Below, piece by piece: positions 1 to 8,279 of a stretch of 64,000 bases of DNA; position 1 is the stretch's first letter, and every line of letters starts with the position of its first letter. The stretch lies in the NCBI RefSeq assembly GCF_032116555.1, contig NZ_CP134949.1, forward strand, positions 2,604,001 to 2,668,000, read 5' to 3'. Below the pieces are notes generated by a model, which had not been told where the DNA came from, did not search any database, and saw only the letters and a list, made by a program, of their open reading frames with translations. The DNA comes from Halobaculum sp. XH14 (GTDB taxonomy: Archaea > Halobacteriota > Halobacteria > Halobacteriales > Haloferacaceae). The translations under genes and the position numbers were made by a program.

Positions 1-1
1 G

Positions 2-532
2 CCGACCGCAGCCACCGTCGCCGGAGCGCTGGTTCGGGCCGACCGCGCGCTCGACGGACTCGTCTTCTCCACCTGTACCGTCGGGAGCACCGACTACACC
101 GACGCCGTGCTCGACTGCGTCGCGTCGCTCGACCGCGAGGACGTCCGGTACGTGCTCGCGGCCGGCATCGCCCCCGCGTGGTTCAACGTGCTCGACCTCC
201 GCCGGGTCCACGAGGCCGTCGACCGGCCGGTCCTCTCGGTCTCGTTCGAGGCGAGTCCCGGGCTCGAGTCGGCGCTGCGCGAGCAGTTCGCGGGCGACGC
301 GCTCGCCCGGCGACTCGAGACGTACCGGCGCCAGCCCGAGCGCGTTCGGGTCGACGGGCTGGACGCCTGGGTCCGCGCCGTGGGAACCGACGCCGACGAG
401 GCGGCCGCGGTCGTCCGCGCGCTGACCCCCCAGAGCGAGCGCCGGCCGGAACCGCTCCGCGTCGCGCGCATCGCGGCACGGGCCGGCCGGTCGCTCCACG
501 CACCCGCGGGGAGTGACGACCGTGGAACCTAA
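2..532 (+). CDS. DUF99 family protein (5' end outside window)
   Basis: The open frame runs in from the left edge, so the N-terminus is missing; about 176 residues remain. The visible part has DUF99 features: a VISV/VLSVSFE-like strand (VDRPVLSVSFEASPGLE), a basic RRLETYRR helix, a WVRAVG strand and a C-terminal PEPLRVARIAA segment. DUF99 proteins have an RNase H-like fold related to endonuclease V; some archaeal members are reported to act on damaged DNA, but the role here is not shown by the sequence. It is followed 24 bases later by uracil-DNA glycosylase on the same strand, which would fit a DNA-repair neighbourhood. Family call is from recognition of conserved segments; exact activity is unknown. 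Confidence 0.8.
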   Translation, partial: PTAATVAGALVRADRALDGLVFSTCTVGSTDYTDAVLDCVASLDREDVRYVLAAGIAPAWFNVLDLRRVHEAVDRPVLSVSFEASPGLESALREQFAGDALARRLETYRRQPERVRVDGLDAWVRAVGTDADEAAAVVRALTPQSERRPEPLRVARIAARAGRSLHAPAGSDDRGT

Positions 533-556
533 TTCCCTGCCCGCCCGTCCTCACCC

Positions 557-1153
557 ATGGACCTCGACGACGACCTCCGCGTGACCGGGTGCGAGCGCTG
601 TCCCGCGCTCGTCGACTCGCGCTCGCGGATCGTCAACGGCGTCGGCCCGACGGACGCGGACCTCGTGTTCGTCGGCGAGGCACCGGGGGCGAACGAGGAC
701 GAGCAGGGCGAACCGTTCGTCGGGCGCTCGGGCACGGTGCTCGACGACGCGCTCCGGGACGCCGGTCTCGCGCGCGCCGACGTCCGAATCACGAACTGCG
801 TCCGCTGTCGTCCCCCCGAGAACCGCGACCCGCACCGGGAGGAACTCGACAACTGCCGGGGCTATCTCGCCGAGGAACTCGACCGACTCGACCCCGAACT
901 CGTCGTCACGCTCGGCAAGGTGCCCTCCGAGCACCTGCTGGACCGCTCGGTGGCCGTGACCTCCGAGGCGGGCGAGGTGTTCGACGCCCGCGTGGGAGAG
1001 ACGGCGATCCGGCTGCTGGTGTCGGTCCACCCGGCGGCGACGCTGTACGACCGGAGCCAAGAGGAGACGTTCGAGGAGACGATTCTGCAGGCCGCGGAGC
1101 TGGCCGGCGTCGGGGAGGGCGGGGGCGGACAGTCGCGGCTGGGCGAGTACTGA
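557..1153 (+). CDS. udg: Type-4 uracil-DNA glycosylase
   Basis: Removes uracil from deaminated DNA to start base-excision repair. The 198-residue protein matches family 4 in length and motifs: four cysteines for the 4Fe-4S cluster at 12, 15, 84 and 100 (the same spacing as the Thermus enzyme), motif A GEAPG at 40-44 followed by the EDEQGEPFVGRSG loop, and the HP motif at 158-159 near the C-terminus. The start ATG is the first in frame and places CERC at the usual distance. The C-terminal tail after about residue 185 is Gly-rich and ends at a TGA that is directly followed, in the same frame, by the remnant of a reductase gene, so the 3' end of this gene sits at a deletion junction and its last residues may not be ancestral. 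Confidence 0.95.
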   Translation: MDLDDDLRVTGCERCPALVDSRSRIVNGVGPTDADLVFVGEAPGANEDEQGEPFVGRSGTVLDDALRDAGLARADVRITNCVRCRPPENRDPHREELDNCRGYLAEELDRLDPELVVTLGKVPSEHLLDRSVAVTSEAGEVFDARVGETAIRLLVSVHPAATLYDRSQEETFEETILQAAELAGVGEGGGGQSRLGEY

Positions 1154-1456
1154 GGCGTCTCGTCGGGGGAGGCCGTCGCGGACCTCAAGCGGGAGCGCGG
1201 CGACGTGATCCTCGTGCAGGGGAGCCACGAGCTGATCCAGACGCTGCTCGCAGGGGACCTCGTCGACGAGTTCTGGCTCTGGATTTTCCCCCTGGTCCTG
1301 GGGGACGGAAAGCGACTGTTCGGGGACGGGACGATCCCCGCGGCGCTGGAACTGACGAGCGCGGAGACGTCGAGCACGGGAGTCCAGCTGCTCTGGTTCG
1401 AGCGGGCTGGCGAGATTGAGTTCGGCTCGTTCGCGCCGGACGACGTGGCGGAGTGA
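1154..1456 (+). pseudogene. RibD C-terminal/dihydrofolate reductase family remnant
   Basis: The frame reads GEAVADLKRERGD, then VILVQGSHELIQTLL, LVDEFWLWIFPLVLGDGK and RLFGDG, which is the C-terminal half of the RibD_C/YwjB-like reductase family (usual length about 180-200 residues). The NADPH-binding N-terminal half is absent: the open frame begins right after the uracil-DNA glycosylase stop codon with no start codon until a GTG at 1205. At most 100 residues remain, so it is almost certainly non-functional unless it is read as a short protein from GTG 1205 (83 residues). A deletion that fused the two genes, leaving the glycosylase stop in between, would explain it. The same frame is shared by both parts. 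Confidence 0.75.
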
Positions 1457-1539
1457 GTGGTGGGACGGGCGTGGATTCGTCTAGCGAGCGATTCAGCGTC
1501 TCGCTACGTACAGGTGAAGGACCAACCGTCCAGTCCAAC

Positions 1540-1686
1540 TCACAGGATGAACAGAACTACGAAGACAGCTATCACCACGAGAAGGAAAAGAAGAAACCAG
1601 CGACTCCCGCTTTCATCATCCTTCTGTAGCTGTTCACTTCGGTGTTTGGAGTGAGAGTGCTGTTCATACCCTGTGTCGTCGTTCAT
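1540..1686 (-). CDS. 48-residue tail-anchored membrane protein (unrecognised)
   Basis: A short frame on the minus strand, ATG at 1686 to TGA at 1540. The first 29 residues are polar and charged (four His, several Asp/Glu/Lys), and residues 30-48 form one uninterrupted hydrophobic segment (WFLLFLLVVIAVFVVLFIL) that ends at the stop, so the protein would be a C-terminally tail-anchored single-pass membrane protein. The segment lies in a locally AT-richer patch (about 1540-1740), unlike the flanking genes, with an AT-rich stretch (ttatctttatc in the transcribed sense) about 30 bases upstream of the ATG that could be the promoter. No family recognised. The sharp two-part composition makes a chance frame unlikely, but expression is unproven. 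Confidence 0.6.
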   Translation of the reverse strand: MNDDTGYEQHSHSKHRSEQLQKDDESGSRWFLLFLLVVIAVFVVLFIL

Positions 1687-1916
1687 CCTTGTATTATCTT
1701 ATGGATCTGGCGGGATAAAGATAACTTCGCAGGCCGATTCATCGGACGACTCTCCCGAGCCGACCGTAAAATCAACGCCGTGTGACTAGTTCTCCGACGT
1801 TCTCCCACGGAGTGGTCGGGGGTGCGCCGGTGCCGAGTACGGAGTGACGCTGCGAACGTTCCGCGAACCGGTGGCTACTACGGTGTAATCCCTGAAAACG
1901 CCGAAGCGGAACCGCG

Positions 1917-2507
1917 TTACTTCCCGCCGCGGTCGCCGCGCGAGACGGACGGCCGTGTCTTCTCCGCGCCCTTGCCGCGGTTGTTCAGCCCGCGGTTCTT
2001 CGACCCGGCGTTCGTGAGGCCACGGAACGCGCGACCCTTCTGGGAGTCGTCGCAGATCCAGTTCAGGTCGTCGTCCGACTCGATGGCCGGGTGCTCGGGG
2101 TCGACGAGGATCACTTCGAACCACTTCTGGGAGCCGTCCTGGCCCACCGGGTAGGAGGCGAGCGCGCGGAGGTTCGGGTACTTCCGCGAGACGCGCTCCT
2201 CGCCGATGCGCTGGATGGACTTCCGGCGACCGATGCGGTTGACGCCCTGTCGCTTCGAGCGGCGGCCCGCCTTGTGTCGCTGCTTTCGCGCCCCGCCCTT
2301 GCGGACCGAGACGCGGGTCACGACGATGCCCTGCTTGGCCTTGTAGCCGAGTTCGCGCGCCTTGTCCAGCCGCGTCGGCCGGTCGATGCGGACGATGGCG
2401 CCCTCGCGGCGCCAGTCCTGCTTGCGCTGCCACTGCAGTTCCGCGAGCTTTCCGTCGTCCTGGTTCCGCCAGGCTTCCTTGATGTGGGAGTAGAAGCTTC
2501 GTGCCAT
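1917..2507 (-). CDS. rpl15e: 50S ribosomal protein L15e
   Basis: Component of the archaeal/eukaryal large ribosomal subunit that contacts 23S rRNA. 196 residues, the family length. It starts MARSFYSHIKEAW and carries the diagnostic IDRPTRLDKARELGYKAKQG, the basic RKGGARKQRHKAGRRSK segment and the GLTNAGSKNRGLNNRGKG C-terminus. An L15e protein from a halophile is expected to have extra acidic residues, seen at VDPEHPAIESDDDLNW. It stands alone; a TATA-like CTTAAC on the minus strand around 2640 suggests its own promoter with a leader of roughly 100 bases. Confidence 0.97.
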   Translation of the reverse strand: MARSFYSHIKEAWRNQDDGKLAELQWQRKQDWRREGAIVRIDRPTRLDKARELGYKAKQGIVVTRVSVRKGGARKQRHKAGRRSKRQGVNRIGRRKSIQRIGEERVSRKYPNLRALASYPVGQDGSQKWFEVILVDPEHPAIESDDDLNWICDDSQKGRAFRGLTNAGSKNRGLNNRGKGAEKTRPSVSRGDRGGK

Positions 2508-2667
2508 GGGTGATCTGCGGGCGCTTGCGATTCAGCCGCGTCGGGGGAGCCCCGAGCGGCCACATTTCGTCCCAGCGTACCGGGTGCCCGCTGGCGGCCC
2601 ATCACCAGCGAGTTGTTCGTGAGAACAGGGCGGTCGCTGTTAAGGACTTCGAAGCGACGTCGCCGCG

Positions 2668-3072
2668 TCAAGGCGTCTCGGGGCCGTCCGGGCGCCCCGA
2701 GCGGGCGTCCGACTCGTCGGGGTCGATCGACCCGTCCGCATCGGCCGATCCGTCCGGGCCGCTCGATCCATCCACATCGCCCGGTTCGCTCGACTCGCTC
2801 GGCGGGCCCGGCGGCTCGACGACCCCCAGCGCGGGCAGGAGGGCGACCCACCCGGCGAGGACGAGGACGACGCCGACCGCCGCGTAGAAGCCCTGCGAGC
2901 AGCAGTAGTAGCCGCCGCCGAGGCCGCGGAGGACCTCGCGCCCGCCGTACGCGATCGTCACCGTGCCGACCGTGGCCGCGCCGGCGCGGCCCACGACGTC
3001 GGGGCGACGGCCGACGACCCCGGGCGAGAGGAGCGACGCGAGGAGGAACAGCGTTGCGAGGGATCCGTTCAC
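2668..3072 (-). CDS. Hypothetical membrane protein with acidic tail
   Basis: 134 residues from a GTG start at 3072; an ATG at 3099 is in frame but a TATA-like box (cgttttgg) lies about 27 bases before the GTG, which is the leaderless arrangement used elsewhere in this window. Two hydrophobic segments are seen (roughly residues 3-20 and 58-83) separated by a Gly-rich stretch with adjacent cysteines (GGGYYCCSQG). The C-terminal 45 residues are a low-complexity Asp/Gly/Ser/Pro tail, probably exposed on the cell surface or in the cytoplasm. No known family recognised; function unknown. Confidence 0.6.
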   Translation of the reverse strand: MNGSLATLFLLASLLSPGVVGRRPDVVGRAGAATVGTVTIAYGGREVLRGLGGGYYCCSQGFYAAVGVVLVLAGWVALLPALGVVEPPGPPSESSEPGDVDGSSGPDGSADADGSIDPDESDARSGRPDGPETP

Positions 3073-3147
3073 GCATGGTCGGACGCCGGGCCGATCCAAA
3101 ACGTTCGTGGTTCGTCGGTCGGAGTCGACGGATCGGGCGGGCGACCG

Positions 3148-4059
3148 TTACGCCCCGTCGAACGCCCGCACGGACTCGAACGTCCCGTCAGAAATCGCCG
3201 CCGCCACGGCGTCGGTTTCCACGTCGGGCGTCTCTCCCGGGTACTTCCGGTGGAAGTAGCCGACGACGTTCTCCACGTCGCGCGCCAGCAGTTCGTCGGC
3301 GTTCTCGTGGTCCGTCCCGACCGACTGTGGCCAGTCGAACACGACGACGCCGTCCTCGCTGACCGCGACGTTGTACTCGCTCATGTCGGCGTGGACGTAG
3401 CCGACCCGGTAGGCGGTCGCCATCTCCCGCAGGACGAGATCGAGGACGCCCACGACCTGCTCGGACCGGAGCTTCGCGTCCGCGAGTTCCGGCCCGGGGA
3501 GCTTCTCCATCACGATGGCGTGGCGGTTGTGGTCCACCGGCCGCGGGACGGAGACGTCCGGGTAGAGGTCCTCCAGCGCGCCGTGCTCGCGCTCTGCGGC
3601 CTTCCGCGCGGTGTACTGCCAGGAGACGTGCTGGTTGTCGGCGGTGTAGTCGCGCCCCTTGCTCACCTCCCGGAAGTTGGTGTACCCCTCGCGGTGGAAC
3701 TTCAGCGCGAACGGCCGGTAGGACTCCACCTCGTACACGTCCGACTCCTTGCCGACGCCCAGCGGCGAGCCGACGCCGAGCACGGTGTCACGCTCGGCGA
3801 ACGTGTGGAGCGCGAGCGCGTCGTACCCACGGAACGTCAGCTGGTATCCCTCGTACTGGATGGTCTTGCGCTGGATGAGCCCGCGGTCCGAACAGCGGTC
3901 GATGCGGTACTCGACCTCCTCCTCGGTGAGGTTCGCGTAGTCGGGGAGCTTCTCCCGGTTCACCCACTCGGAGAAGCGCATGCCCTGCTCGACCCCCGAG
4001 AGGAGATAGAAGTCCTCGGGTTCGAGTTCGGTCATCACCCCCGCGACGTTCTCGACCAT
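3148..4059 (-). CDS. rio2: RIO2-type serine/threonine protein kinase
   Basis: Archaeal homologue of Rio2, an atypical kinase/ATPase for small ribosomal subunit maturation. From the ATG at 4059 the protein has 303 residues: a winged helix (about 1-80, ending in QYEGYQLTFRGYDALAL), the flexible nucleotide loop GVGKESDVYE, the RIO kinase core with catalytic HADMSEYN and the metal-binding FDWPQ. The upstream in-frame ATG at 4101 is less likely because a TATA-like box (cttttacc, near 4087) lies about 27 bases before the ATG at 4059 and inside the longer reading. It is monocistronic; a copy of the dispersed structured repeat fills the space upstream. Confidence 0.93.
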   Translation of the reverse strand: MVENVAGVMTELEPEDFYLLSGVEQGMRFSEWVNREKLPDYANLTEEEVEYRIDRCSDRGLIQRKTIQYEGYQLTFRGYDALALHTFAERDTVLGVGSPLGVGKESDVYEVESYRPFALKFHREGYTNFREVSKGRDYTADNQHVSWQYTARKAAEREHGALEDLYPDVSVPRPVDHNRHAIVMEKLPGPELADAKLRSEQVVGVLDLVLREMATAYRVGYVHADMSEYNVAVSEDGVVVFDWPQSVGTDHENADELLARDVENVVGYFHRKYPGETPDVETDAVAAAISDGTFESVRAFDGA

Positions 4060-4190
4060 GTTTCGTGGGAGGTTCGGGAGGCGGTAAAAGCGGTCGGTCA
4101 CGATTCCGTGTCGTCTCGGACGTCATTGAGTGGAAGTACAGAGTAGGGTCGGAAGCCAGGATGAGAGAGCGACGGCGAGCGGAGCGAGCC

Positions 4191-4366
4191 GAGTGAACGA
4201 ATCGGCTGGGGAGGCGTGTGGCTGCGGTGGCGGTGCGGTCGGGTGGGACTGGAAGGGGCCGTGGCTCTCGGGGACGGCGCGACCGTCAAGCACCACAGCG
4301 CGAGCGAAGCGAGCGCGAGGAGCGCAGCGGTCGCGCCGTCCCCGAGAGCCATGGGGGCTTCCGAAG
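4191..4366 (+). repeat. Dispersed structured repeat, copy A
   Basis: Begins with a 31-base stretch (4191-4221) identical to the start of copy B at 15440, then box GGGACTGGAAGGGGCCG (4245-4261). A perfect 23-base inverted repeat follows, 4262-4284 against 4329-4351, around a loop containing AAGCACC and GGAGCGCAGC, and the element closes with GGGGGCTT. This is the longest stem of the family in the window. It lies between the minus-strand genes rio2 and nfo. No reading frame in it looks like protein. Confidence 0.8.
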
Positions 4367-4491
4367 CGTTCCGAACCGAATGAGTGGCTACCCTATTCTA
4401 CGCAGACGGGGACTCCCGCGGTCGTCACCACGGCAGTCGCGGTGCTGACTGAACCAACACCGACGACGAAATCAGACCCGAAGAACCCGGA

Positions 4492-5328
4492 TCATTCCCG
4501 CAGTTCCTTCACGCGCTGGATGTTCCAGGCGAACGACTTCCCGTCCTCGGTCGGCGTCTCCAGCGCCATCGGCACGTCGAGCAGGTCGGGGTGGTTGATG
4601 AACGCGCGCATCCCCTCCTCGCCGATGAGCCCCTCGCCGATGTGGGCGTGCTCGTCCTTGTTCGTCCCGCACTCGTGTTTCGAGTCGTTCAGGTGGACGT
4701 ATTCGAGGTGCTCGAGCCCGACCACGTCGTCCAGTTCGGCGATGGTCTCCTCGACGCTCGCCTCCGTGGAGAGGTCGTAGCCCGCCGCGAACGCGTGGGC
4801 CGTGTCGAGACAGATGTCGAGATCCAGGTCACAGCGGTCGATGATGCCCGCGAGGTGCTCGAACTCGCCGCCGAGCTTCGTGCCCGAGCCGGCGTCGGAC
4901 TCGATGAGCACCGTGACGCCGTCGGGAACGTCGAGTTCCTCGAGCGCCGAGGCCGCGTTGTCCAGACCGCCCTCGACGCCCGCGCCGGTGTGTGCGCCGA
5001 GGTGGACGTTGACGTACGGGACGTCCAACCTGTCGGCGGCGTCGACCTCCTGTTGCATGGAGTCGACCGACTTCTCGCGCAGGTCCTCCTTCGGCGTACA
5101 GAGGTTCACGAGGTACGACGAGTGGATGACCCACGGGCGGACGTCGTTCTCGTCGGCCGTCGCGCGGAAGCGCTCGGCCTCTACGTCCTCGATCTCGCCG
5201 TGGTTCCAGACCTGGGGCGAGTGGGTGAAGATCTGCCCGCAGTTGCCGCCGTCCTCGATCGCCTCGTCGACCGCGTTGGACACGCCGCCGGCGATGGACT
5301 CGTGTGCGCCGATCCGGAGTTCCGTCAT
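4492..5328 (-). CDS. nfo: Endonuclease IV (AP endonuclease)
   Basis: Cleaves DNA 5' to abasic sites in base-excision repair, using three zinc ions in a TIM barrel. 278 residues. The metal-ligand pattern of the Nfo family is present in order: VIHSSYL (His), VHLGAH (His), LIESDAGSG (Glu), [13 protein letters not shown] (Asp, His), [11 protein letters not shown] (His), DEHAHIGEG (Asp, His) and ALETP (Glu). The ATG at 5328 gives [11 protein letters not shown], the normal N-terminus; a TATA-like box about 27 bases upstream supports it. It functions downstream of the glycosylase encoded at 557 but is not in an operon with it. Confidence 0.95.
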   Translation of the reverse strand: MTELRIGAHESIAGGVSNAVDEAIEDGGNCGQIFTHSPQVWNHGEIEDVEAERFRATADENDVRPWVIHSSYLVNLCTPKEDLREKSVDSMQQEVDAADRLDVPYVNVHLGAHTGAGVEGGLDNAASALEELDVPDGVTVLIESDAGSGTKLGGEFEHLAGIIDRCDLDLDICLDTAHAFAAGYDLSTEASVEETIAELDDVVGLEHLEYVHLNDSKHECGTNKDEHAHIGEGLIGEEGMRAFINHPDLLDVPMALETPTEDGKSFAWNIQRVKELRE

Positions 5329-5412
5329 GCCTGCGGGTGGTCGGCGGGCCCTCAAAGCCGCTTCGGAAGCGGTGGAGTAGACGCAAAATCGACCGCTCGA
5401 AGCTCGAATCAC

Positions 5413-6255
5413 CTACCGACCGCCGGGAACCCGCCGGACCCAGTCGTCGCTCCGGTACTTCTCGTCGCCGATCTCCTCTGCACGCTCCAGTTCCTCCGCC
5501 GTCCACTCGCCCGGCGACGCGTCGGCCCACTCCGCCAGCGTGTCCTCGAACGCAGTCACGGCTTCCCGGCGCGTCGCGTCGGTCAGTTCCGCGATGCCGG
5601 CGACCCGCTCGGCGAACCGGTCCTCGGTCACCCCCGGGTCGGCGAAGCACGCGAGATGGTCGCCGGGCTTCGACTCGTAGGTCACCGAGCCGTGCTGGAT
5701 GACCGCGTCCTCGCGGCGGTACTGGGCGTTGCCCGAGAGCTTCCGGCCGTCGCCGCCGGCCGAGAGCACGTCGTGTGCCGGGTGGAGCCCCCGGAGGTAG
5801 CACGCCGGGTGGTAGACGGCGTCGCGCTCCTCGCCCGCGTAGTCGGCGTCGACGCCGAGCCGTCGGAAGGCGTCCAGGACGGGTTCACAGAGCAGGCGGT
5901 AGGCGTCCATGAGCGACCCGGGGAGTTCGGCCGCGGGGGCGGTGATGGAGTAGGAGACGTCGCCCGAGCGGTCGTGGTAGATGCCGCCGCCGCCGGTCTG
6001 TCTGCGCGTCACATCCACGTCCGCGTCGGCACAGCGGTCCCAGTCGACCGTCTCCGGGTCCTGGTTGTAGCCGAGCGAGAGGCAGGACGGCTCCCAGCGG
6101 TACACGCGGACCGTCCGCGGTCCGCCGTCGGCCGCCGTCTCGGCCGCGACCTCGTCGAGCGCCATGTTCAGCGGGCCGGGCCGGGCCTCCTCGCGGACGA
6201 GCCGCCAGTCGCGGTCGGCGAGTGGGCCGGCGGAGTCCGCGTCGCCGTCGGTCAT
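5413..6255 (-). CDS. lplA: Lipoate-protein ligase A family protein
   Basis: Attaches lipoate (or octanoate) to the swinging-arm lysine of 2-oxoacid dehydrogenases or GCVH. 280 residues with the biotin/lipoate ligase fold: PLNMALDEV near the N-terminus, RWEPSCLSLGYNQ, the substrate loop RRQTGGGGIYHD, and GRKLSGNAQYRRE holding the catalytic lysine. The ATG at 6255 is preferred over an in-frame ATG at 6354 because it gives the normal N-terminus and has a TATA-like box about 27 bases upstream. The C-terminal extension (about 230-280) is acidic and probably the accessory domain. 84 bases separate it from nfo on the same strand. Haloarchaea often use LplA with an LplB-type partner; none is seen here. 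Confidence 0.85.
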   Translation of the reverse strand: MTDGDADSAGPLADRDWRLVREEARPGPLNMALDEVAAETAADGGPRTVRVYRWEPSCLSLGYNQDPETVDWDRCADADVDVTRRQTGGGGIYHDRSGDVSYSITAPAAELPGSLMDAYRLLCEPVLDAFRRLGVDADYAGEERDAVYHPACYLRGLHPAHDVLSAGGDGRKLSGNAQYRREDAVIQHGSVTYESKPGDHLACFADPGVTEDRFAERVAGIAELTDATRREAVTAFEDTLAEWADASPGEWTAEELERAEEIGDEKYRSDDWVRRVPGGR

Positions 6256-6356
6256 GCCCGGAGATGGGCCGCGCCGGGGCAAAGACCCCTCGGTGTCGCG
6301 GGAGGACCGACTGGGTGCGGTGGCGCGCGGCGGCCACCCCTCGTGGGCGGCCAATT

Positions 6357-6454
6357 CGCGCGAGGGACGAGCATCGCAGGCGAGGGAGCGGAGCGACCGA
6401 GGCTAGAAGCGCAGAGCGTGCCGAGGAGCGTAGCCAGCCGGGGGCTTTCGAGGC
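6357..6454 (+). repeat. Dispersed structured repeat, truncated copy E
   Basis: Contains the box GCGAGGGACGAGCATCGCAGG (one base from the form upstream of copy D), a GAGGGAGCGGAGCGACCGAG segment shared with the loop of copy D, and the right arm plus closing box GCGTAGCCAGCCGGGGGCTT identical to copy D. The left arm and the GGGACTGAAAGGGGCCG box are missing, so this looks like a copy with an internal deletion that can no longer fold into the main hairpin. It lies between divergent lplA and the carboxypeptidase; a second weak closing box (taggctttcgaggc) follows near 6498. The rest of the gap (6256-6636) holds no gene. Confidence 0.65.
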
Positions 6455-6636
6455 GTGCGTCACGACAGCCGAGACAGGACCGAACGCGACACACAGTAGG
6501 CTTTCGAGGCAGTTTGACGGGAAACCGCGAAACCCTCCTCGACCACACGAGAACCCGACCCGACACCGAACGAAAACCGGCCACGAACACAGCACACCCG
6601 GACCTTGATACCGTCTACCACACACGAAGATACGAG

Positions 6637-8178
6637 ATGGCACGCCAGTCCTCCGACGCCGAATCCGGCGGAGAACCCGACCGAGAAGCACCCGAACGGT
6701 ACGAGGCCCTCCTCGACCGATACAGACGGATCGCGTACCTCGAGAGCGGCTCGGGCGTCCTCTACTGGGACCAGCAGGTCACCATGCCCGAGGGCGGTAC
6801 GCCCGCCCGCGGCAAGCAGCTCGCCGCGCTCTCGGCGACGACCCACGAGAAGCTGACGAGCGATGGGATGGCCGAGGCCATCGCCGACGCGGAGGACGCG
6901 GACCTCTCCGAGGCGGAGGCGGCGAACGTCCGCGAGATCCGGCGGCGGCACGACCGCAACCGCTCGGTCCCCGAGTCACTCGTCGAGGAACTCACCGAGC
7001 ACACGTCCAACAGCCAGCGGGTGTGGCAGGAGGCGAAGGCCGAGGACGACTTCGACCGGTTCGCGCCGGCCCTCGAAACGCTCCGGGACCTGCAGGTGCG
7101 ACGGGCCGAGGCCATCGACCCCGACCGGCCGCCCTACGAGGTGATGTACGAGGACGGCGAGCCGTACCTCCCGCTCGACCGGATGGCCGAAATCTTCGAG
7201 GAGCTCAAGGACGCGCTCGTCCCGCTCATCGAGGAGATCCAGGCGGAGGGCGACGACCTGCCCTCGCCGTTCGTCGAGGCCGGCCCGTACGCCGACGAGG
7301 AGCAGCGGGCGCTCTCGGACGCCGTCCTGGACCTGCTCGGCTACCCCGAGGAGCACGGCCGCCTCGACGTCTCGGCGCACCCGTTCACGGCCGGTAACCA
7401 GTACGACGCGCGCATCACGACCCGGTTCAAGCCCGACGACCCGATGGACGCGCTCACGGCGACCGTCCACGAGTTCGGGCACGCGAGCTACGAACTCGGC
7501 CTGCCGACGGAACGGTTCGGCGAACCGCTCGGCGCGTCGCTCTCCAGCGGCGTCCACGAGAGCCAGTCCAGATTCTGGGAGAATCACGTCGGCCGCACGA
7601 AGCCGTTCTGGGAGGGCTTTCTCCCGACCGCGAAGGAGCATCTCGACGGCATCGACGACGTGACGCCCGAGGAGGCGTACGCCGCGGTGAACCGCATCTA
7701 CCCGGAGAACCTGATCCGCGTGGAGGCGGACGAGCTTACCTACCACCTGCACATCATCCTCCGCTGTGAACTCGACCGCGCGTTCGTCGCGGGCGACCTC
7801 GCGGTCGAGGAGCTGCCAGACGCCTGGAACCGGAAGATGGAGGAGTACCTCGACGTGACGCCAGACACCGACGCCGTCGGCGTGCTACAGGACATCCACT
7901 GGTCGAGCCGGTTCGCGGCGTTCCAGGGCTACACCATCGGCTCCGTCCTCGCCGCGCAACTCGACCACGCGATGCGGCGGGACGTCGACGACGTGGACGC
8001 GAAGATCCGCGAGGGGGACCTGAAGCCGCTCCGGGACTGGATGACCGAACACGTCCACTCGCACGGCCGGCGCTACCCGACCGACGAACTGGTCGAGGAG
8101 GCCACCGGCGAGCCGCTGACCGCCGAGTACTTCGTGGACTACGTGGAGGAGAAGTTCGGGGCGCTGTACGGGCTCTGA
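6637..8178 (+). CDS. M32 family metallocarboxypeptidase (Taq type)
   Basis: Zinc- or cobalt-dependent enzyme that trims C-terminal residues from peptides in the cytoplasm. 513 residues, the usual size. Every signature of family M32 is present in order: HPF (248-250), DARITT, the zinc motif HEFGH (278-282), HESQ (307-310), the IRVEADE segment and GVLQDIHW. The ATG at 6637 fits the family N-terminus (YEALLDRYRRIAYLESGSGVLYWDQ); the long upstream open frame is a shadow of the minus-strand genes. It has its own promoter region after repeat copy E and is followed 101 bases later by an oxidoreductase gene. Confidence 0.95.
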   Translation: MARQSSDAESGGEPDREAPERYEALLDRYRRIAYLESGSGVLYWDQQVTMPEGGTPARGKQLAALSATTHEKLTSDGMAEAIADAEDADLSEAEAANVREIRRRHDRNRSVPESLVEELTEHTSNSQRVWQEAKAEDDFDRFAPALETLRDLQVRRAEAIDPDRPPYEVMYEDGEPYLPLDRMAEIFEELKDALVPLIEEIQAEGDDLPSPFVEAGPYADEEQRALSDAVLDLLGYPEEHGRLDVSAHPFTAGNQYDARITTRFKPDDPMDALTATVHEFGHASYELGLPTERFGEPLGASLSSGVHESQSRFWENHVGRTKPFWEGFLPTAKEHLDGIDDVTPEEAYAAVNRIYPENLIRVEADELTYHLHIILRCELDRAFVAGDLAVEELPDAWNRKMEEYLDVTPDTDAVGVLQDIHWSSRFAAFQGYTIGSVLAAQLDHAMRRDVDDVDAKIREGDLKPLRDWMTEHVHSHGRRYPTDELVEEATGEPLTAEYFVDYVEEKFGALYGL

Positions 8179-8279
8179 ATCGCGTCGGCCCGGCCCCCGG
8201 GTGAAGCGGCGAGTCTCGGCCGGCTTCCACCCACGTCGTCCCCCGGATTTACGGTGGGTCGCGCCGGACGTCGAACCGT

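Noticed and set aside
1457..1654. 65-codon plus frame after the reductase remnant
   Set aside because: It is the reverse of the small membrane protein region and has a Ser/Arg-rich, low-complexity sequence.
4591..6636. Long plus frame extending upstream of the carboxypeptidase
   Set aside because: It is the antisense shadow of nfo and lplA; the real protein begins at 6637.
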